Shown: positions 50,252 through 62,044, numbered from the stretch's first letter. The stretch is 64,000 nucleotides of DNA from Bolinopsis microptera (GCF_026151205.1 NC_087081.1:5079246-5143245), one strand, 5' to 3'. Notes: generated from the letters alone by a model not told the origin. A program made the numbers and translations.

Positions 50252-52821
50252 AGGTAGGGGTACAGCTGCTGAGAAGTGTTACTGAGTTAGTACAGGTGGG
50301 GTTACAGCTGCTGAGAAGTGTTACTGAGTTAGTACAGGTGGGGTTACTGCTGCTGAGAAGTGTTTCTGAGTTAGTACAGGTGGGGTTACTGCTGCTGAGA
50401 AGTGTTTCTGAGTTAGTACAGGTGGGGTTACAGCTGCTGAGAAGTGTTACTGAGTTAGTACAGGTGGGGTTACAGCTGCTGAGAAGTGTTACTGAGTTAG
50501 TACAGGTGGGGTTACAGCTTCTGAGAAGTGTTACTGAGTTAGAACAGGTGGGGTTACAGCTGCTGAGAAGTGTTACTGAGTTAGTACAGGTGGGGTTACA
50601 GCTACTGAGAAGTGTTACTGAGTTAGTACAGGTGGGGTTATAGCTGCTGAGAAGTGTTATTGAGTTAGTACAGGTGGGGTTACAGCTGATGAGAAGTGTT
50701 ACTGACTTAGTACAGGTGGGGTTACAGCTACTGAGAAGTGTTACTGAGTTAGTACAGGTGGGGGTACAGCTGCTGAGAAGTGTTACTGAGTTAGTACAGG
50801 TGGGGGTACAGCTGCTGAGAAGTGTTACTGAGTTAGTACAGGTGGGGTTACAGCTGCTGAGAAGTGTTACTGAGTTAGTACAGGTGGGGTTACAGCTTCT
50901 GAGAAGTGTTACTGAGTTAGAACAGGTGGGGTTACAGCTGCTGAGAAGTGTTACTGAGTTAGTACAGGTGGGGTTACAGCTACTGAGAAGTGTTACTGAG
51001 TTAGTACAGGTGGGGTTATAGCTGCTGAGAAGTGTTATTGAGTTAGTACAGGTGGGGTTACAGCTGATGGGAAGTGTTACTGAGTTAGTACAGGTGGGGT
51101 TACAGCTACTGAGAAGTGTTACTGAGTTAGTACAGGTGGGGGTACAGCTGCTGAGAAGTGTTACTGAGTTAGTACAGGTGGGGGTACAGCTGCTGAGAAG
51201 TGTTACTGAGTTAGTACAGGTGGGGTTACAGCTACTGAGAAGTGTTACTGAGTTAGTACAGGTGGGGTTACAGCTGCTGAGAAGTGTTACTGAGTTATTA
51301 CAGGTGGGGTTACAGCTACTGAGAAGTGTTACTGAGTTAGTACAGGTGGGGTTACAGCTGCTGAGAAGTGTTACTGAGTGATTACAGGTGGGGTTACAGC
51401 TACTGAGAAGTGTTATTGAGTTAGTACAGGTGGGGTTACAGCTGATGAGAAGTGTTACTGAGTTAGTACAGGTGGGGTTACAGCTACTGAGAAGTGTTAC
51501 TGAGTTAGTACAGGTGGGGGTACAGCTGCTGAGAAGTGTTACTGAGTTAGTACAGGTGGGGGTACAGCTGCTGAGAAGTGTTACTGAGTTAGTACAGGTG
51601 GGGTTACAGCTGCTGAGAAGTGTTACTGAGTTAGTACAGGTGGGGTTACAGCTGATGAGAAGTGTTACTGAGTTAGTACAGGTGGGGTTACAGCTACTGA
51701 GAAGTGTTACTGAGTTAGTACAGGTGGGGGTACAGCTGCTGAGAAGTGTTACTGAGTTAGTACAGGTGGGGGTACAGCTGCTGAGAAGTGTTACTGAGTT
51801 AGTACAGGTGGGGTTACAGCTGCTGAGAAGTGTTACTGAGTTAGTACAGGTGGGGTTACAGCTTCTGAGAAGTGTTACTGAGTTAGAACAGGTGGGGTTA
51901 CAGCTGCTGAGAAGTGTTACTGAGTTAGTACAGGTGGGGTTACAGCTACTGAGAAGTGTTACTGAGTTAGTACAGGTGGGGTTATAGCTGCTGAGAAGTG
52001 TTATTGAGTTAGTACAGGTGGGGTTACAGCTGATGAGAAGTGTTACTGAGTTAGTACAGGTGGGGTTACAGCTACTGAGAAGTGTTACTGAGTTAGTACA
52101 GGTGGGGGTACAGCTGCTGAGAAGTGTTACTGAGTTAGTACAGGTGGGGGTACAGCTGCTGAGAAGTGTTACTGAGTTAGTACAGGTGGGGTTACAGCTA
52201 CTGAGAAGTGTTACTGAGTTAGTACAGGTGGGGTTACAGCTGCTGAGAAGTGTTACTGAGTTATTACAGGTGGGGTTACAGCTACTGAGAAGTGTTACTG
52301 AGTTAGTACAGGTGGGGTTACAGCTGCTTAGAAGTGTTACTGAGTTATTACAGGTGGGGTTACAGCTACTGAGAAGTGTTATTGAGTTAGTACAGGTGGG
52401 GTTACAGCTGATGAGAAGTGTTACTGAGTTAGTACAGGTGGGGTTACAGCTACTGAGAAGTGTTACTGAGTTAGTACAGGTGGGGGTACAGCTGCTGAGA
52501 AGTGTTACTGAGTTAGTACAGGTGGGGGTACAGCTGCTGAGAAGTGTTACTGAGTTAGTACAGGTGGGGTTACAGCTGCTGAGAAGTGTTACTGAGTTAG
52601 TACAGGTGGGGTTACAGCTGCTGAGAAGTGTTACTGAGTTAGTACAGGTGGGGTTACAGCTACTGAAAAGTGTTACTGAGTTAGTACAGGTGGGGTTACA
52701 GCTGCTGAGAAGTGTTACTGAGTTAGAACAGGTGGGGTTACAGCTGCTGAGAAGTGTTACTGAGTTAGTACAGGTAGGGGTACAGCTGCTGAGAAGTGTT
52801 ACTGAGTTAGTACAGGTGGGG
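50252..52821. repeat. 42-bp minisatellite with a nine-unit (378-bp) higher-order period, about 61 units
   Basis: Unit ggggttacagctgctgagaa followed by gtgttactgagttagtacag and gt. Variant gctgatgag (or gctgatggg) units start at 50685, 51063, 51441, 51651, 52029 and 52407, spaced 378, 378, 210, 378 and 378 bp. Units with an in-frame TAG (ggttatagctg) recur in step. On the plus strand the unit reads as a 14-residue repeat, VGLQLLRSVTELVQ, but recurrent stops and lack of a start or splice context argue against a protein. Confidence 0.97.
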
Positions 52822-52829
52822 AGTTAATT

Positions 52830-55800
52830 ACTTCATAGTTGGAAGGTACGTGATTTGCGTGATATTTCAAGATTTACTTGTGGAACTGCCACAGCTTATT
52901 CAGTCATTTAAACCGGACCACTAACTCTAACTCCGATTCAATTTGAGAAGTCAAACTTTATTATTAACTTGCTTTATTTGTTCATCTAAGAAACTGTGTA
53001 CTCTTTGAACTACCGCTTATCAGTCCCAGGTAGAATGCTAGACGTGTTACACAAACAAGCTAGATCATACCTAAACTATTAGTATTACCTTTAAGGGCTT
53101 ATCAAGCAAACGTACGAAACGATGATTCAATACCAGCAATAAAATCTACAAACAAACACTTTTATTTACAATCTAAATTCTAAGCAAAAACGCTGAGTAT
53201 AGAATTATATAATCAAAGTATCAATGTACAGCACTTCTTAATCGTTAATCAACACATCGTTCTAAAGTGACTAACTTTCATGAAACTTTCTGTCCTAATT
53301 TCAGGACGTTTTCGTACTGGCGTGTGTACACTCTCGTACTGGCACACGTACTACAAACACTTAAGTACCTTATATAAAATATGTTATTTACACTTTGCAC
53401 TAAGCCTCCAAACAAGCAGGAACAACCCATGTGTATTGTGTAAAAACATATTATAGTGCTCTCGCGAGGTGAGGCAAATTCTGGATTTGAAAATTCAATT
53501 ATGTTAGATTCAATTTTTTTGACAGCAAATAAAAAGATTGATCGCAGCATAATTACTAATTAGATAATTTGGCGAGCTGTTGCGAGTAAAACATGTTAGA
53601 AGCATGTCAAGTGAGCTCGGACATTCCATTAATTCATTAATTAAGCTTTTGCATATCATAACTATGCAATTTAAAAACCATCAGGAAAACTCTTCGCTAG
53701 ACAAATCAAATATTGGAACTGAAAAATAATTACTGGGCAGATTTGAAAAGTATGTAACGGACAGAATAGCAACCCTGCATTCTATTTAATGTATATCATG
53801 TTTTTAAAACGACTCCAACTGCCTCTAGAAAGGCATTTGCAATGATTCACCGAGAATTATTTCAAATGCCTTACATACCTGGAATTATTCGTGAATCATT
53901 GCAAATGCCTCTCAAGTCTCATATCTTGAATTATAGCTTAAAATTTCACGTACAAATGTACCATTATTACTTTTATCATAAATTTGGTATCAGAGAAAAG
54001 ATGATTCGTAAAGAAAACAGGATTTCAATTTGAAATTACATTTAGAATATTCCAATGATCAAATATTATAAAAACCATCAACAGAGTATTATAAATATCA
54101 TAATTCGTGATATACGGATATAATATAAAAAACATAGAAAAACATCAAAAAAACGATTACAACTCAAGTACAGGACGTGACAAAGCCAAATTACACTGCT
54201 TTATTTTACGGTTGATAGTGCAAAAGAATTTGACACTTAGTGATATAGTATAATCAATGCTAAAGTCAGTAACTAACGAACTCAATGCAGTATGACGGGC
54301 TGGAGAGGGCTTAACTTGCTGACGAATTAGCGCAGAACAAAATTTTTCGGTAAAACATAAAACCGTTAAAAAAAACACCGGCAACTTCTATTCGATGCCC
54401 TGATAAGAAGAAAAAACGAGGATAAAACCTACTAAAAACTTTCCAAAAATCAACTTCATAATTCACATCTGTGACGAATAACACAGCTTAATAAATTGAG
54501 CAAAAAAACATAATCTGTCAGACGCACGAATATCACGACCACACGGCTGTGTGTTACTAATACCCAACTGTCCTAACACACGGTGAGCAGACGTAGGACT
54601 ATTTGATGTGTTATCCGAATTATACTTGATGATATTCAGCCGAGTCGGAGACTGGTGTGAAGAATGTCACAAAAAACGTAAGCTATCGCAGAGGAATGCC
54701 TAAAAAGAGAGCAGCAAGTAAAACATACGTGTGATATTCAAACCGGGCAGCGCATATTGTATAGTTTAGCACTTAACACCTGATCGCTTCAACTAGGTTT
54801 CTGATTTGTTTTTTGTATAAACTCCACCAGGATGATTTTATTTAAAGAATGGAACTAATTGAAAAGTTATAACGTTTTTAAAGGTCACGTTCACACTCCT
54901 TATATGGGTATCACGTGGTTCACACTCTGTCACACCACTCAGCCGGAAGTTTGGAGACAACATCAAATCATTAACTTATAGAGCTGCCGTAATTTCGTGT
55001 TTACGTAAATAATGGTTTGATATGCAGTGTGAGTGTGCTATGGAAGTTTTTTATTGATCGTCTGTCATGTACGGCATGTGATGTAGATTATCTTACTATA
55101 TATAAAGCGAGACGATATATTTGGATGGATCCGTACCATTTACTGACGCCATGGCATCAACATGGCGAAGCCAGCCGCTACAATTGTATGTACATTAAGA
55201 CTAATAGTGATTAAATAATAAACTGCACAATTTATTTAAGAGGTAGTATTTAATAGTGATATATGAATTGCACCAAAGGGAGTGCGGAAAAACTAAAAGC
55301 CAAGCTCTCGTACTAAAAAGAGAACAGATGGAAAGAAAAGGTGGTACTGGTCAAAAAGCATTGAAAAAATTCAGCCCAACCAAAAAAATTTCAATGTTGC
55401 ATCTCGACTTAACTGGTGGTCATGGTGTTTGAAGTTTCTATTTCTTCTACATCCACCTCCAGTAATGCCTTGAGGTAGTAATAAGTGCAAAATCGCGAAC
55501 TGATTTGTGGGTTAAATGATAGACTTTAAAAGTTTAAAGAAGATTCGTTAATCTGTAGGGAGTATGTGGGTCGTGGGACAGGAAACCACGCTGGAACTTC
55601 ACACCAGAAAATAGAATCGAGTAAGAACTGGGGACAAAACATTTACTGCAGCAAGATCGATGAAATAGAGAAACTGTCAATTTCAAAGAATTCGTTGAGG
55701 CATTTTTATACAATAACAGGTCAAATATTCGAAAATAAAGCTTGTAAAGTGATGAAAATATAAACAATATATTCACTAAGAAGACATGTGTCAAGACCTC

Positions 55801-56150
55801 AAAATAATTAGCAACTTAATTGCTCACCGCCAGGATTCCGTTGTTTGGCATTAAAGCACTGGACTAACATTTACGGTAATCAGTTTATGACAACTGCTAC
55901 TGTCCAACAATTAAGCTGTTTGTAAGTTGCGATAGGTCTGTTACATTGTCATATTAACTGTCCGTCCATACAGTATACATAATACGTTAATCTCAGTATG
56001 GTACAGTAAATCCACCATTTACCACAAACACGTTGGGAGAAAGGAAAATAGTACGGTAAATCTGTGTGTAGGTTAAATTGTGGTTTTTATTTTTTAGTCT
56101 CAGTCGGAGCACGTGGTGTTTCTTTCCTTGTAATCAGGCAAGCAGTTAGG
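52830..56150. other. Gene-free stretch
   Basis: AT-rich, no supported gene. The only notable structure is the hairpin at 53831-53910. Short ORFs at 53278-53550 and 55534-55794 lack any domain or splice support. Confidence 0.45.
53831..53910. other. 80-nt hairpin with a 20-bp perfect stem
   Basis: aggcatttgcaatgattcac (53831-53850) is the exact reverse complement of 53891-53910. Pairing continues imperfectly inward and leaves a loop of roughly 30-40 nt. The size and shape resemble a microRNA precursor or a tiny MITE; nothing else supports either. Confidence 0.5.
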
Positions 56151-56163
56151 TAAGGAGAATAAG

Positions 56164-56558
56164 AGTAACAAGCCTTATAAGGTGCTTGTAACAAGCCTTA
56201 TAAGGTGCTTGTAACAAGCCTTATAAGGTGTTTGTAACAAGCCTTATAAGGTGTTTGTAACAAGCCTTATAAGGTGCTTGTAACAAGCCTTATAAGGTGT
56301 TTGTAACAAGCCTTATAAGGTGCTTGTAACAAGCCTTATAAGGTGATTGTAACAAGCCTTATAAGGTGATTGTAACAAGCCTTATAAGGTGTTTGTAACA
56401 AGCCTTATAAGGTGTTTGTAACAAGCCTTATAAGGTGTTTGTAACAAGCCTTATAAGGTGTTTGTAACAAGCCTTATAAGGTGTTTGTAACAAGCCTTAT
56501 AAGGTGCTTGTAACAATCCTTATAAGGTGCTTGTAACAAGCCTTATAAGGTGCTTGAC
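56164..56558. repeat. 23-bp minisatellite, about 17 units
   Basis: Unit taacaagccttataaggtg plus nttg, with n = c, t or a. Each unit contains the palindrome CCTTATAAGG and a near-palindrome cttgtaacaag. Confidence 0.97.
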
Positions 56559-56680
56559 ATCACCACTAAAAGATCCCAGCTCCATTCCACCCAACCGGAA
56601 CTATCGAAACTTGTTTTGTCACTCTTGCGGAATGGTTGGGCACGTAATTCGAAATAGCAGAAAGCGAGTTAGTGACCTAA

Positions 56681-56888
56681 GGGGGTGTTCACATATTACG
56701 TAATCAGCCGTGGGGCCAGGGGGGTTCAAATGCTTACGGTTGATTACGGGGGGGGGGGGTGTCAAACCTTGATTACGTAATATAGGGGGGGGGGGGTTCG
56801 GTCTTGATTACGGTTGATAACGGGGGGGGGGGGGGGGTAAAAAATGCCAAAATATTGATATCGTAATATTGAATATGTGAACGACCCC
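56681..56888. mobile_element. Harbinger-type MITE, 208 bp, TAA target duplication
   Basis: Terminal inverted repeats gggggtgttcacatatt and aatatgtgaacgacccc (a 17-bp pair with mismatches), flanked by TAA on both sides (56678-56680, 56889-56891). The interior has ttacgtaatc and tgattacgg motifs and three long G runs. GGG ends plus TWA duplication fit PIF/Harbinger. No coding capacity. Confidence 0.8.
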
Positions 56889-57101
56889 TAAGTAGGTCTC
56901 GATCACAAAGTGGATATTACGATTCCCACTATATTATATAGTGCGTTTTGCACATTATTATATATGGTGACAAAGATCAGCTGTCATTATAATAAAGTAT
57001 ACAATATAATATATACAACTGGTTTTCTTCTCTTATAGAAAAAGGGCTCTACTAGCTGTAGCTAGGAGCATGAAATATCGGTACAAAGCAAACTATGCAA
57101 T

Positions 57102-57146
57102 TGTCAAACTATAAGTTTCATGTTTGAAAAGCAATCTTCAGTGACA
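57102..57146 (-). ncRNA. Hammerhead-ribozyme-like motif in the element's 3' end
   Basis: In minus-strand order: TGTCA, CTGAAGA, a 15-nt segment, GAAAC, TTATA, GTT, TGACA. CTGANGA and GAAA are the two conserved hammerhead core strands. C-G and A-U can form a minimal stem III closed by TTATA. TGTCA/TGACA form stem I either side of the predicted GTT cleavage point. Stem II is weak (only two to three pairs, with U-U next to the core). Penelope-like elements are known to carry minimal hammerheads, which makes the position apt. Confidence 0.35.
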
Positions 57147-57281
57147 TAATTAACATAAAAATGGCAAACATAATACAACACAGTGCTCCTTTATCAAATT
57201 TTATAATTAACAATTAACAATTACTCAATACTACTAAACCTATATAAATAACTACAAATCCTAATAACTAATAAATACTAA

Positions 57282-58148
57282 CTAAATATGTCTAACTAAG
57301 AATCTCCTAGAGTGCCTACATTTAGAAATAATTTCTGATCTTTTATTAATAATGCCTGGGGTTTTAAGTATGTATAGTTTCTCGTCTAAGCAGAGGCCAC
57401 AATGCCCCGCTCCAGCCTTATATTTCTTCGATTTAGTAATAATCTTCCAGTCTATGCTATATTCAATCATCTTCTCCTTGAGGTCCCATATCAATTTTGA
57501 TAACTCGGTACTCAGTCTGTGCTTAGAATTCTTAAAACTTTGTCGATGATTGTACCACCGTGTCTTAAAACTGTTTTCAGTCAATCCAATATAGGCCGTT
57601 TCCTTGTTAGATGCCGTTTTAACGGTTGCTTGGTATACTATGCATTTGGCTAGACATTGTCCTTTGAGGGGGCACTTCGAGGCGTCTCTGCAATTACACT
57701 CTTTTTCTGGAGCTTTTTTCTTTTCAGATTGTTTCTCTAGGACTGATTTGTTGTGCCCTTTGAGTATCCTTCCCAAACTGGGCATGCAGCAATAGCTTAT
57801 TTTCACGGTATTCCTATTGATGATTTTATGTAACGGTAGGTTTTTCGGGAAATGCTTATCGATAAGAGCGAAGAACTTTCTTCCGATGTTGGTTGAAACG
57901 TTTGCACTGAATGGGGGATTGTACCATAGGATGTTCCTCTTCCGCGATCTCTTTCTCATTTTAGGCGGTGGTGTTTTATAATCGATGGTGTGACTATATC
58001 CGCTATCTCTAAGTGCCTTCTCATAATCGCTTTTGGCTTCATTTAGGCATGTCTTGTTGCTGGATATGCTTATCAATCGTGATTCTATCATTGAGGGTAA
58101 GTTCTTCAATATGATGGGAGGATGATTGGATTCTGCGTTAATGTACAA
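57282..58148 (-). CDS. C-terminal part of a Penelope-like element protein with GIY-YIG endonuclease
   Basis: Open frame of 288 codons; in the intact family it would be the tail of a reverse-transcriptase polyprotein. The N-terminal part carries the linker conserved in such proteins (SNHPPIILKNLPSMIESRL; RKRNILWYNPPFSANVSTNI; HKIINRNTVKISYCCMPSL). From about residue 150 comes a Cys cluster (CNCRDASKCPLKGQC). The GIY-YIG nuclease follows: IVYQATV, then AYIGLTENSFKTRWYNH with the catalytic-type Arg and His, and the Glu in TELSKLIWDLKE. A second Cys pair (HCGLCLDEK) and a basic end (SKCRHSRRF) close it. The nuclease nicks target DNA during insertion in this family. The first codon of the frame is probably not a true start, because related linker sequence (DKSYRPYRKPNDTPL) lies just upstream, split from this frame. 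The fragment is likely inactive because the RT domain is missing. Confidence 0.85.
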   Translation of the reverse strand: MYINAESNHPPIILKNLPSMIESRLISISSNKTCLNEAKSDYEKALRDSGYSHTIDYKTPPPKMRKRSRKRNILWYNPPFSANVSTNIGRKFFALIDKHFPKNLPLHKIINRNTVKISYCCMPSLGRILKGHNKSVLEKQSEKKKAPEKECNCRDASKCPLKGQCLAKCIVYQATVKTASNKETAYIGLTENSFKTRWYNHRQSFKNSKHRLSTELSKLIWDLKEKMIEYSIDWKIITKSKKYKAGAGHCGLCLDEKLYILKTPGIINKRSEIISKCRHSRRFLVRHI

Positions 58149-58253
58149 CTACAATGGTGTGTCATTTGGTTTCCTATAAGGTCTGTATGACTTGTCTGTT
58201 AGGTCGAGCACGACATCTTATAGTTTGACAATTGCATAGTTTCCTTTGTACCG

Positions 58254-58330
58254 ACAATATAATATATATATATATATTATTATTATATATATATATATAA
58301 TATAATATATATAATAATATAAAGTGCTTG
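58254..58330. repeat. (TA)n-rich palindromic tract
   Basis: About 75 bp of tatata/attatta abutting the inverted repeat of the Penelope-like element. A similar AT tract lies at 56925-57015 on the other side. Confidence 0.8.
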
Positions 58331-58864
58331 GCACTATATTGTATAATGTATATAGTGTTGTCACTATAAAGTGCGATTACCGGATATTACCATAGCGAAA
58401 CAGGATTTAGATTACCTGGGGACCTCAGGCTATCATGTTCATTAACATAATTAGAGATTCGGCGGAATGACAGGCTGAGCGCGGCCCAGTAAGATTAAGA
58501 GGGTATCTGGAACAAAACAACCACACCAGACCAAGACTATCGGGAACGAACGTTAGAAATTACGCCTCAAACCAGGATGCTCGAGTACATTATGATGACG
58601 CGCAGTTACCTGGACAGCTTCCACCAGACTCACCCAACAACCACGGCACTAATTCACAACTCCCGTACAATGGAAAAAAAATGATTACGGTTTATAACCT
58701 ACCAGGACGCGCGCCGAGTTGGACTCGTCGACGGTCCTGATATTTGGAACAAATATTTTACGAGTATCACCCGTTAAGAACTGCCCTGTCTCAAGGTATT
58801 ATAAAAGTAGCCTTGTTTGGTGTATTTCTGGACGCTGATTCCGGTTTATGCATATGTTAAAACC

Positions 58865-60533
58865 GTTTTGTTCGGCTGCAAAAACACATACTCATTTGCA
58901 ATTTTTAATACGTTTGTTTAAATTCGGTTTCACTAATTCACTCGCCATGGATTATAGGAAACGCGCGATATTTTGTTTTCGCATTGGATATAAAGATGAC
59001 CAATGATATTGCAGTGTTTAAGTCACGTGCGCGTGATATAGCGCGCTGGCGTGTGATTGAGATCAGATACAAACTTTTGTTCTTTCCTCTTTTTCACTGC
59101 CTTCTGATAAACCTATCGCCTGCAGTTTGTTGAATATCTCTGTCATCTGTCATTTGCCTTAAAGTGATACCCTTATCGTAAGCTTTTTTTAATGGTTTCA
59201 ATGTCATGAGAGCTACATGCATCCAAGAAAAATGTATGATTTTAGTACTTTTCTATGTGGCACTGTTTACTGTTTCGTATTTTGCATTGTCGACCAGGAC
59301 GAAAACCAATGTAACACCGAGTTGTAAACCTGACTAGAAAACATAATTAAAGAAAGTACCGCAACCTCGCACGTTAATGTTTAATTTTGAACCTTAAAAC
59401 TATTGAAAAGTTTAGAATCATTGCAGCCATTTCTACTGTCATTATGCGACCAACTCTTTAGTCCCACTAGTCGACTAGTATTATTCAATTTTAATAGTGT
59501 GGTGTGCCCTAATTCATGAGGAAGTAGCCAGCTGATATTATGAAATCGTGTTACGGTTATACTTGAGTGTATTATTAAAGCATGAGTTAAATATTTTGTG
59601 AACATATATTTTTATTTTGTAATACTCATACTCATACTCATACAGTAGCCCTTAACTTGTATTGATAGATTGTATAATTGATCTGTTCAGTCGTTTATTC
59701 TTAGTCATTCATTCTCAGTGTGTCGTGTTTACAAACAAAATCTTGATTGAGTATGTATTTGGGAGTTCGTTGTCTGTCTGTTCAGTTTCGGATATGAATC
59801 TGTAGTCTTGTTTCAGACTGGTGAGGATGTTAAACATTTTGTGACTTTATCCACCACTTCCACTCGATCGGAGTTAAAAGATGTAGGACCTCCCTCCCTC
59901 CCTCCCTCCCTCCCTCCCTCCCTCCCTCCCTCCCTCCCTCCCTGCCTCCCTCCCTCCCTGCCTCCCTCCCTCCCTCCCTCCCTCCCTCCCTCCCTCCCTC
60001 CCTCCCTCCCTCCCTCCCTCCCTCCCTCCCTCCCTCCCTCCCTCCCTCCCTCCCTCCCTCCCTCCCTCCCTCCCTCCCTCCCTCCCTCCCTCCCTCCCTC
60101 CCTCCCTCCCTCCCTCCCTCCCTCCCTCCCTCCCTCCCTCCCTCCCTCCCTCCCTCCCTCCCTCCCTCCCTCCCTCCCTCCCTCCCTCCCTCCCTCCCTC
60201 CCTCCCTCCCTCCCTCCCTCCCTCCTCCCTCCCTCCCTCCCTCCCTCCCTCCCTCCCTCCCTCCCTCCCTCCCTCCCTCCCTCCCTCCCTCCCTCCCTCC
60301 CTCCCTCCCTCCCTCCCTCCCTCCCTCCCTCCCTCCCTCCTTCCCTCCTTCCCTCATTCCCTCCTTCCCTCCATCCCTCTGGTTCCATGATCGGGACGCA
60401 ACCTTACTTGAATGGTATTTGGAGATATATCTCTAGGATAATCTTGGTTTAAGCTTTTTGATGTGTAATACATAGATTCGGGTGTAGGAACCAAGGCTCC
60501 TATTTGTTCTTTTAGAGCTCCACATTTGGAAAT
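58865..60533. repeat. Segmental tandem duplication, copy 1 (1669 bp)
   Basis: Begins gttttgttcggctgcaaaaa and ends ccacatttggaaat. Copy 2 follows without any spacer. It contains a 74-codon minus-strand ORF (59381-59605) with no recognised domain. Confidence 0.97.
59889..60377. repeat. (CCCT)n array, copy 1
   Basis: About 490 bp of ccct with two cctgcctc units, one cctcctccc slip, and a degenerate cttccctcatt tail. Read in frame it gives (PPSL)n on one strand and (GREG)n on the other; neither is a gene. Confidence 0.97.
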
Positions 60534-62044
60534 GTTTTGTTCGGCTGCAAAAACACATACTCATTTGCAATTTTTAATACGTTTGTTTAAATTCGGTTTC
60601 ACTAATTCACTCGCCATGGATTATAGGAAACGCGCGCTATTTTGTTTTCGCATTGGATATAAAGATGACCAATGATATTGCAGTGTTTAAGTCACGTGCG
60701 CGTGATATAGCGCGCTGGCGTGTGATTGAGATCAGATACAAACTTTTGTTCTTTCCTCTTTTTCACTGCCTTCTGATAAACCTATCGCCTGCAGTTTGTT
60801 GAATATCTCTGTCATCTGTCATTTGCCTTAAAGTGATACCCTTATCGTAAGCTTTTTTTTAATGGTTTCAATGTCATGAGAGCTACATGCATCCAAGAAA
60901 AATGTATGATTTTAGTACTTTTCTATGTGGCACTGTTTACTGTTTCGTATTTTGCATTGTCGACCAGGACGAAAACCAATGTAACACCGAGTTGTAAACC
61001 TGACTAGAAAACATAATTAAAGAAAGTACCGCAACCTCGCACGTTAATGTTTAATTTTGAACCTTAAAACTATTGAAAAGTTTAGAATCATTGCAGCCAT
61101 TTCTACTGTCATTATGCGACCAACTCTTTAGTCCCACTAGTCGACTAGTATTATTCAATTTTAATAGTGTGGTGTGCCCTAATTCATGAGGAAGTAGCCA
61201 GCTGATATTATGAAATCGTGTTACGGTTATACTTGAGTGTATTATTAAAGCATGAGTTAAATATTTTGTGAACATATATTTTTATTTTGTAATACTCATA
61301 CTCATACTCATACAGTAGCCCTTAACTTGTATTGATAGATTGTATAATTGATCTGTTCAGTCGTTTATTCTTAGTCATTCATTCTCAGTGTGTCGTGTTT
61401 ACAAACAAAATCTTGATTGAGTATGTATTTGGGAGTTCGTTGTCTGTCTGTTCAGTTTCGGATATGAATCTGTAGTCTTGTTTCAGACTGGTGAGGATGT
61501 TAAACATTTTGTGACTTTATCCACCACTTCCACTCGATCGGAGTTAAAAGATGTAGGACCTCCCTCCCTCCCTCCCTCCCTCCCTCCCTCCCTCCCTCCC
61601 TCCCTCCCTCCCTCCCTCCCTCCCTCCCTCCCTCCCTCCCTCCCTCCCTCCCTCCCTCCCTCCCTCCCTCCCTCCCTCCCTCCCTCCCTCCCTCCCTCCC
61701 TCCCTCCCTCCCTCCCTCCCTCCCTCCCTCCCTCCCTCCCTCCCTCCCTCCCTCCCTCCCTCCCTCCCTCCCTCCCTCCCTCCCTCCCTCCCTCCCTCCC
61801 TCCCTCCCTCCCTCCCTCCCTCCCTCCCTCCCTCCCTCCCTCCCTCCCTCCTTCCCTCCTTCCCTCATTCCCTCCTTCCCTCCATCCCTCTGGTTCCATG
61901 ATCGGGACGCAACCTTACTTGAATGGTATTTGGAGATATATCTCTAGGATAATCTTGGTTTAAGCTTTTTGATGTGTAATACATAGATTCGGGTGTAGGA
62001 ACCAAGGCTCCTATTTGTTCTTTTAGAGCTCCACATTTGGAAAT
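60534..62044. repeat. Segmental tandem duplication, copy 2 (about 1511 bp)
   Basis: Outside the CCCT array I see only two differences from copy 1: gcgcgcta for gcgcgata near 60638, and one extra T in a T-run near 60858. The same 74-codon ORF recurs unchanged at 61051-61275. Confidence 0.97.
61559..61888. repeat. (CCCT)n array, copy 2
   Basis: About 330 bp, roughly 160 bp shorter than copy 1 and without its internal interruptions, but with the same degenerate tail. Confidence 0.97.

Larger units (their letters stand above)
57079..58253 (-). mobile_element. Penelope-like retroelement fragment bounded by 37-bp inverted repeats
   Basis: The endonuclease frame at 57282-58148 is enclosed by cggtacaaagcaaactatgc... 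(57079-57115) and its reverse complement at 58217-58253, with one mismatch in 37 bp. Penelope-like elements are known for terminal repeats that can be inverted. The reverse-transcriptase core is absent upstream, so this is a 5'-truncated copy. AT-rich (TA)n sequence lies on both sides. Confidence 0.7.

Noticed and set aside
50296-52827. Plus-strand frames of the 14-residue repeat VGLQLLRSVTELVQ
   Set aside because: Stops recur with the higher-order period and no start, signal or splice context is present; kept as a minisatellite.
59808-60452. Long ORFs of PPSL or GREG repeats (also 61478-61963)
   Set aside because: They are readings of the CCCT tetranucleotide array on both strands; there is no non-repeat domain and length varies between the duplicate copies.
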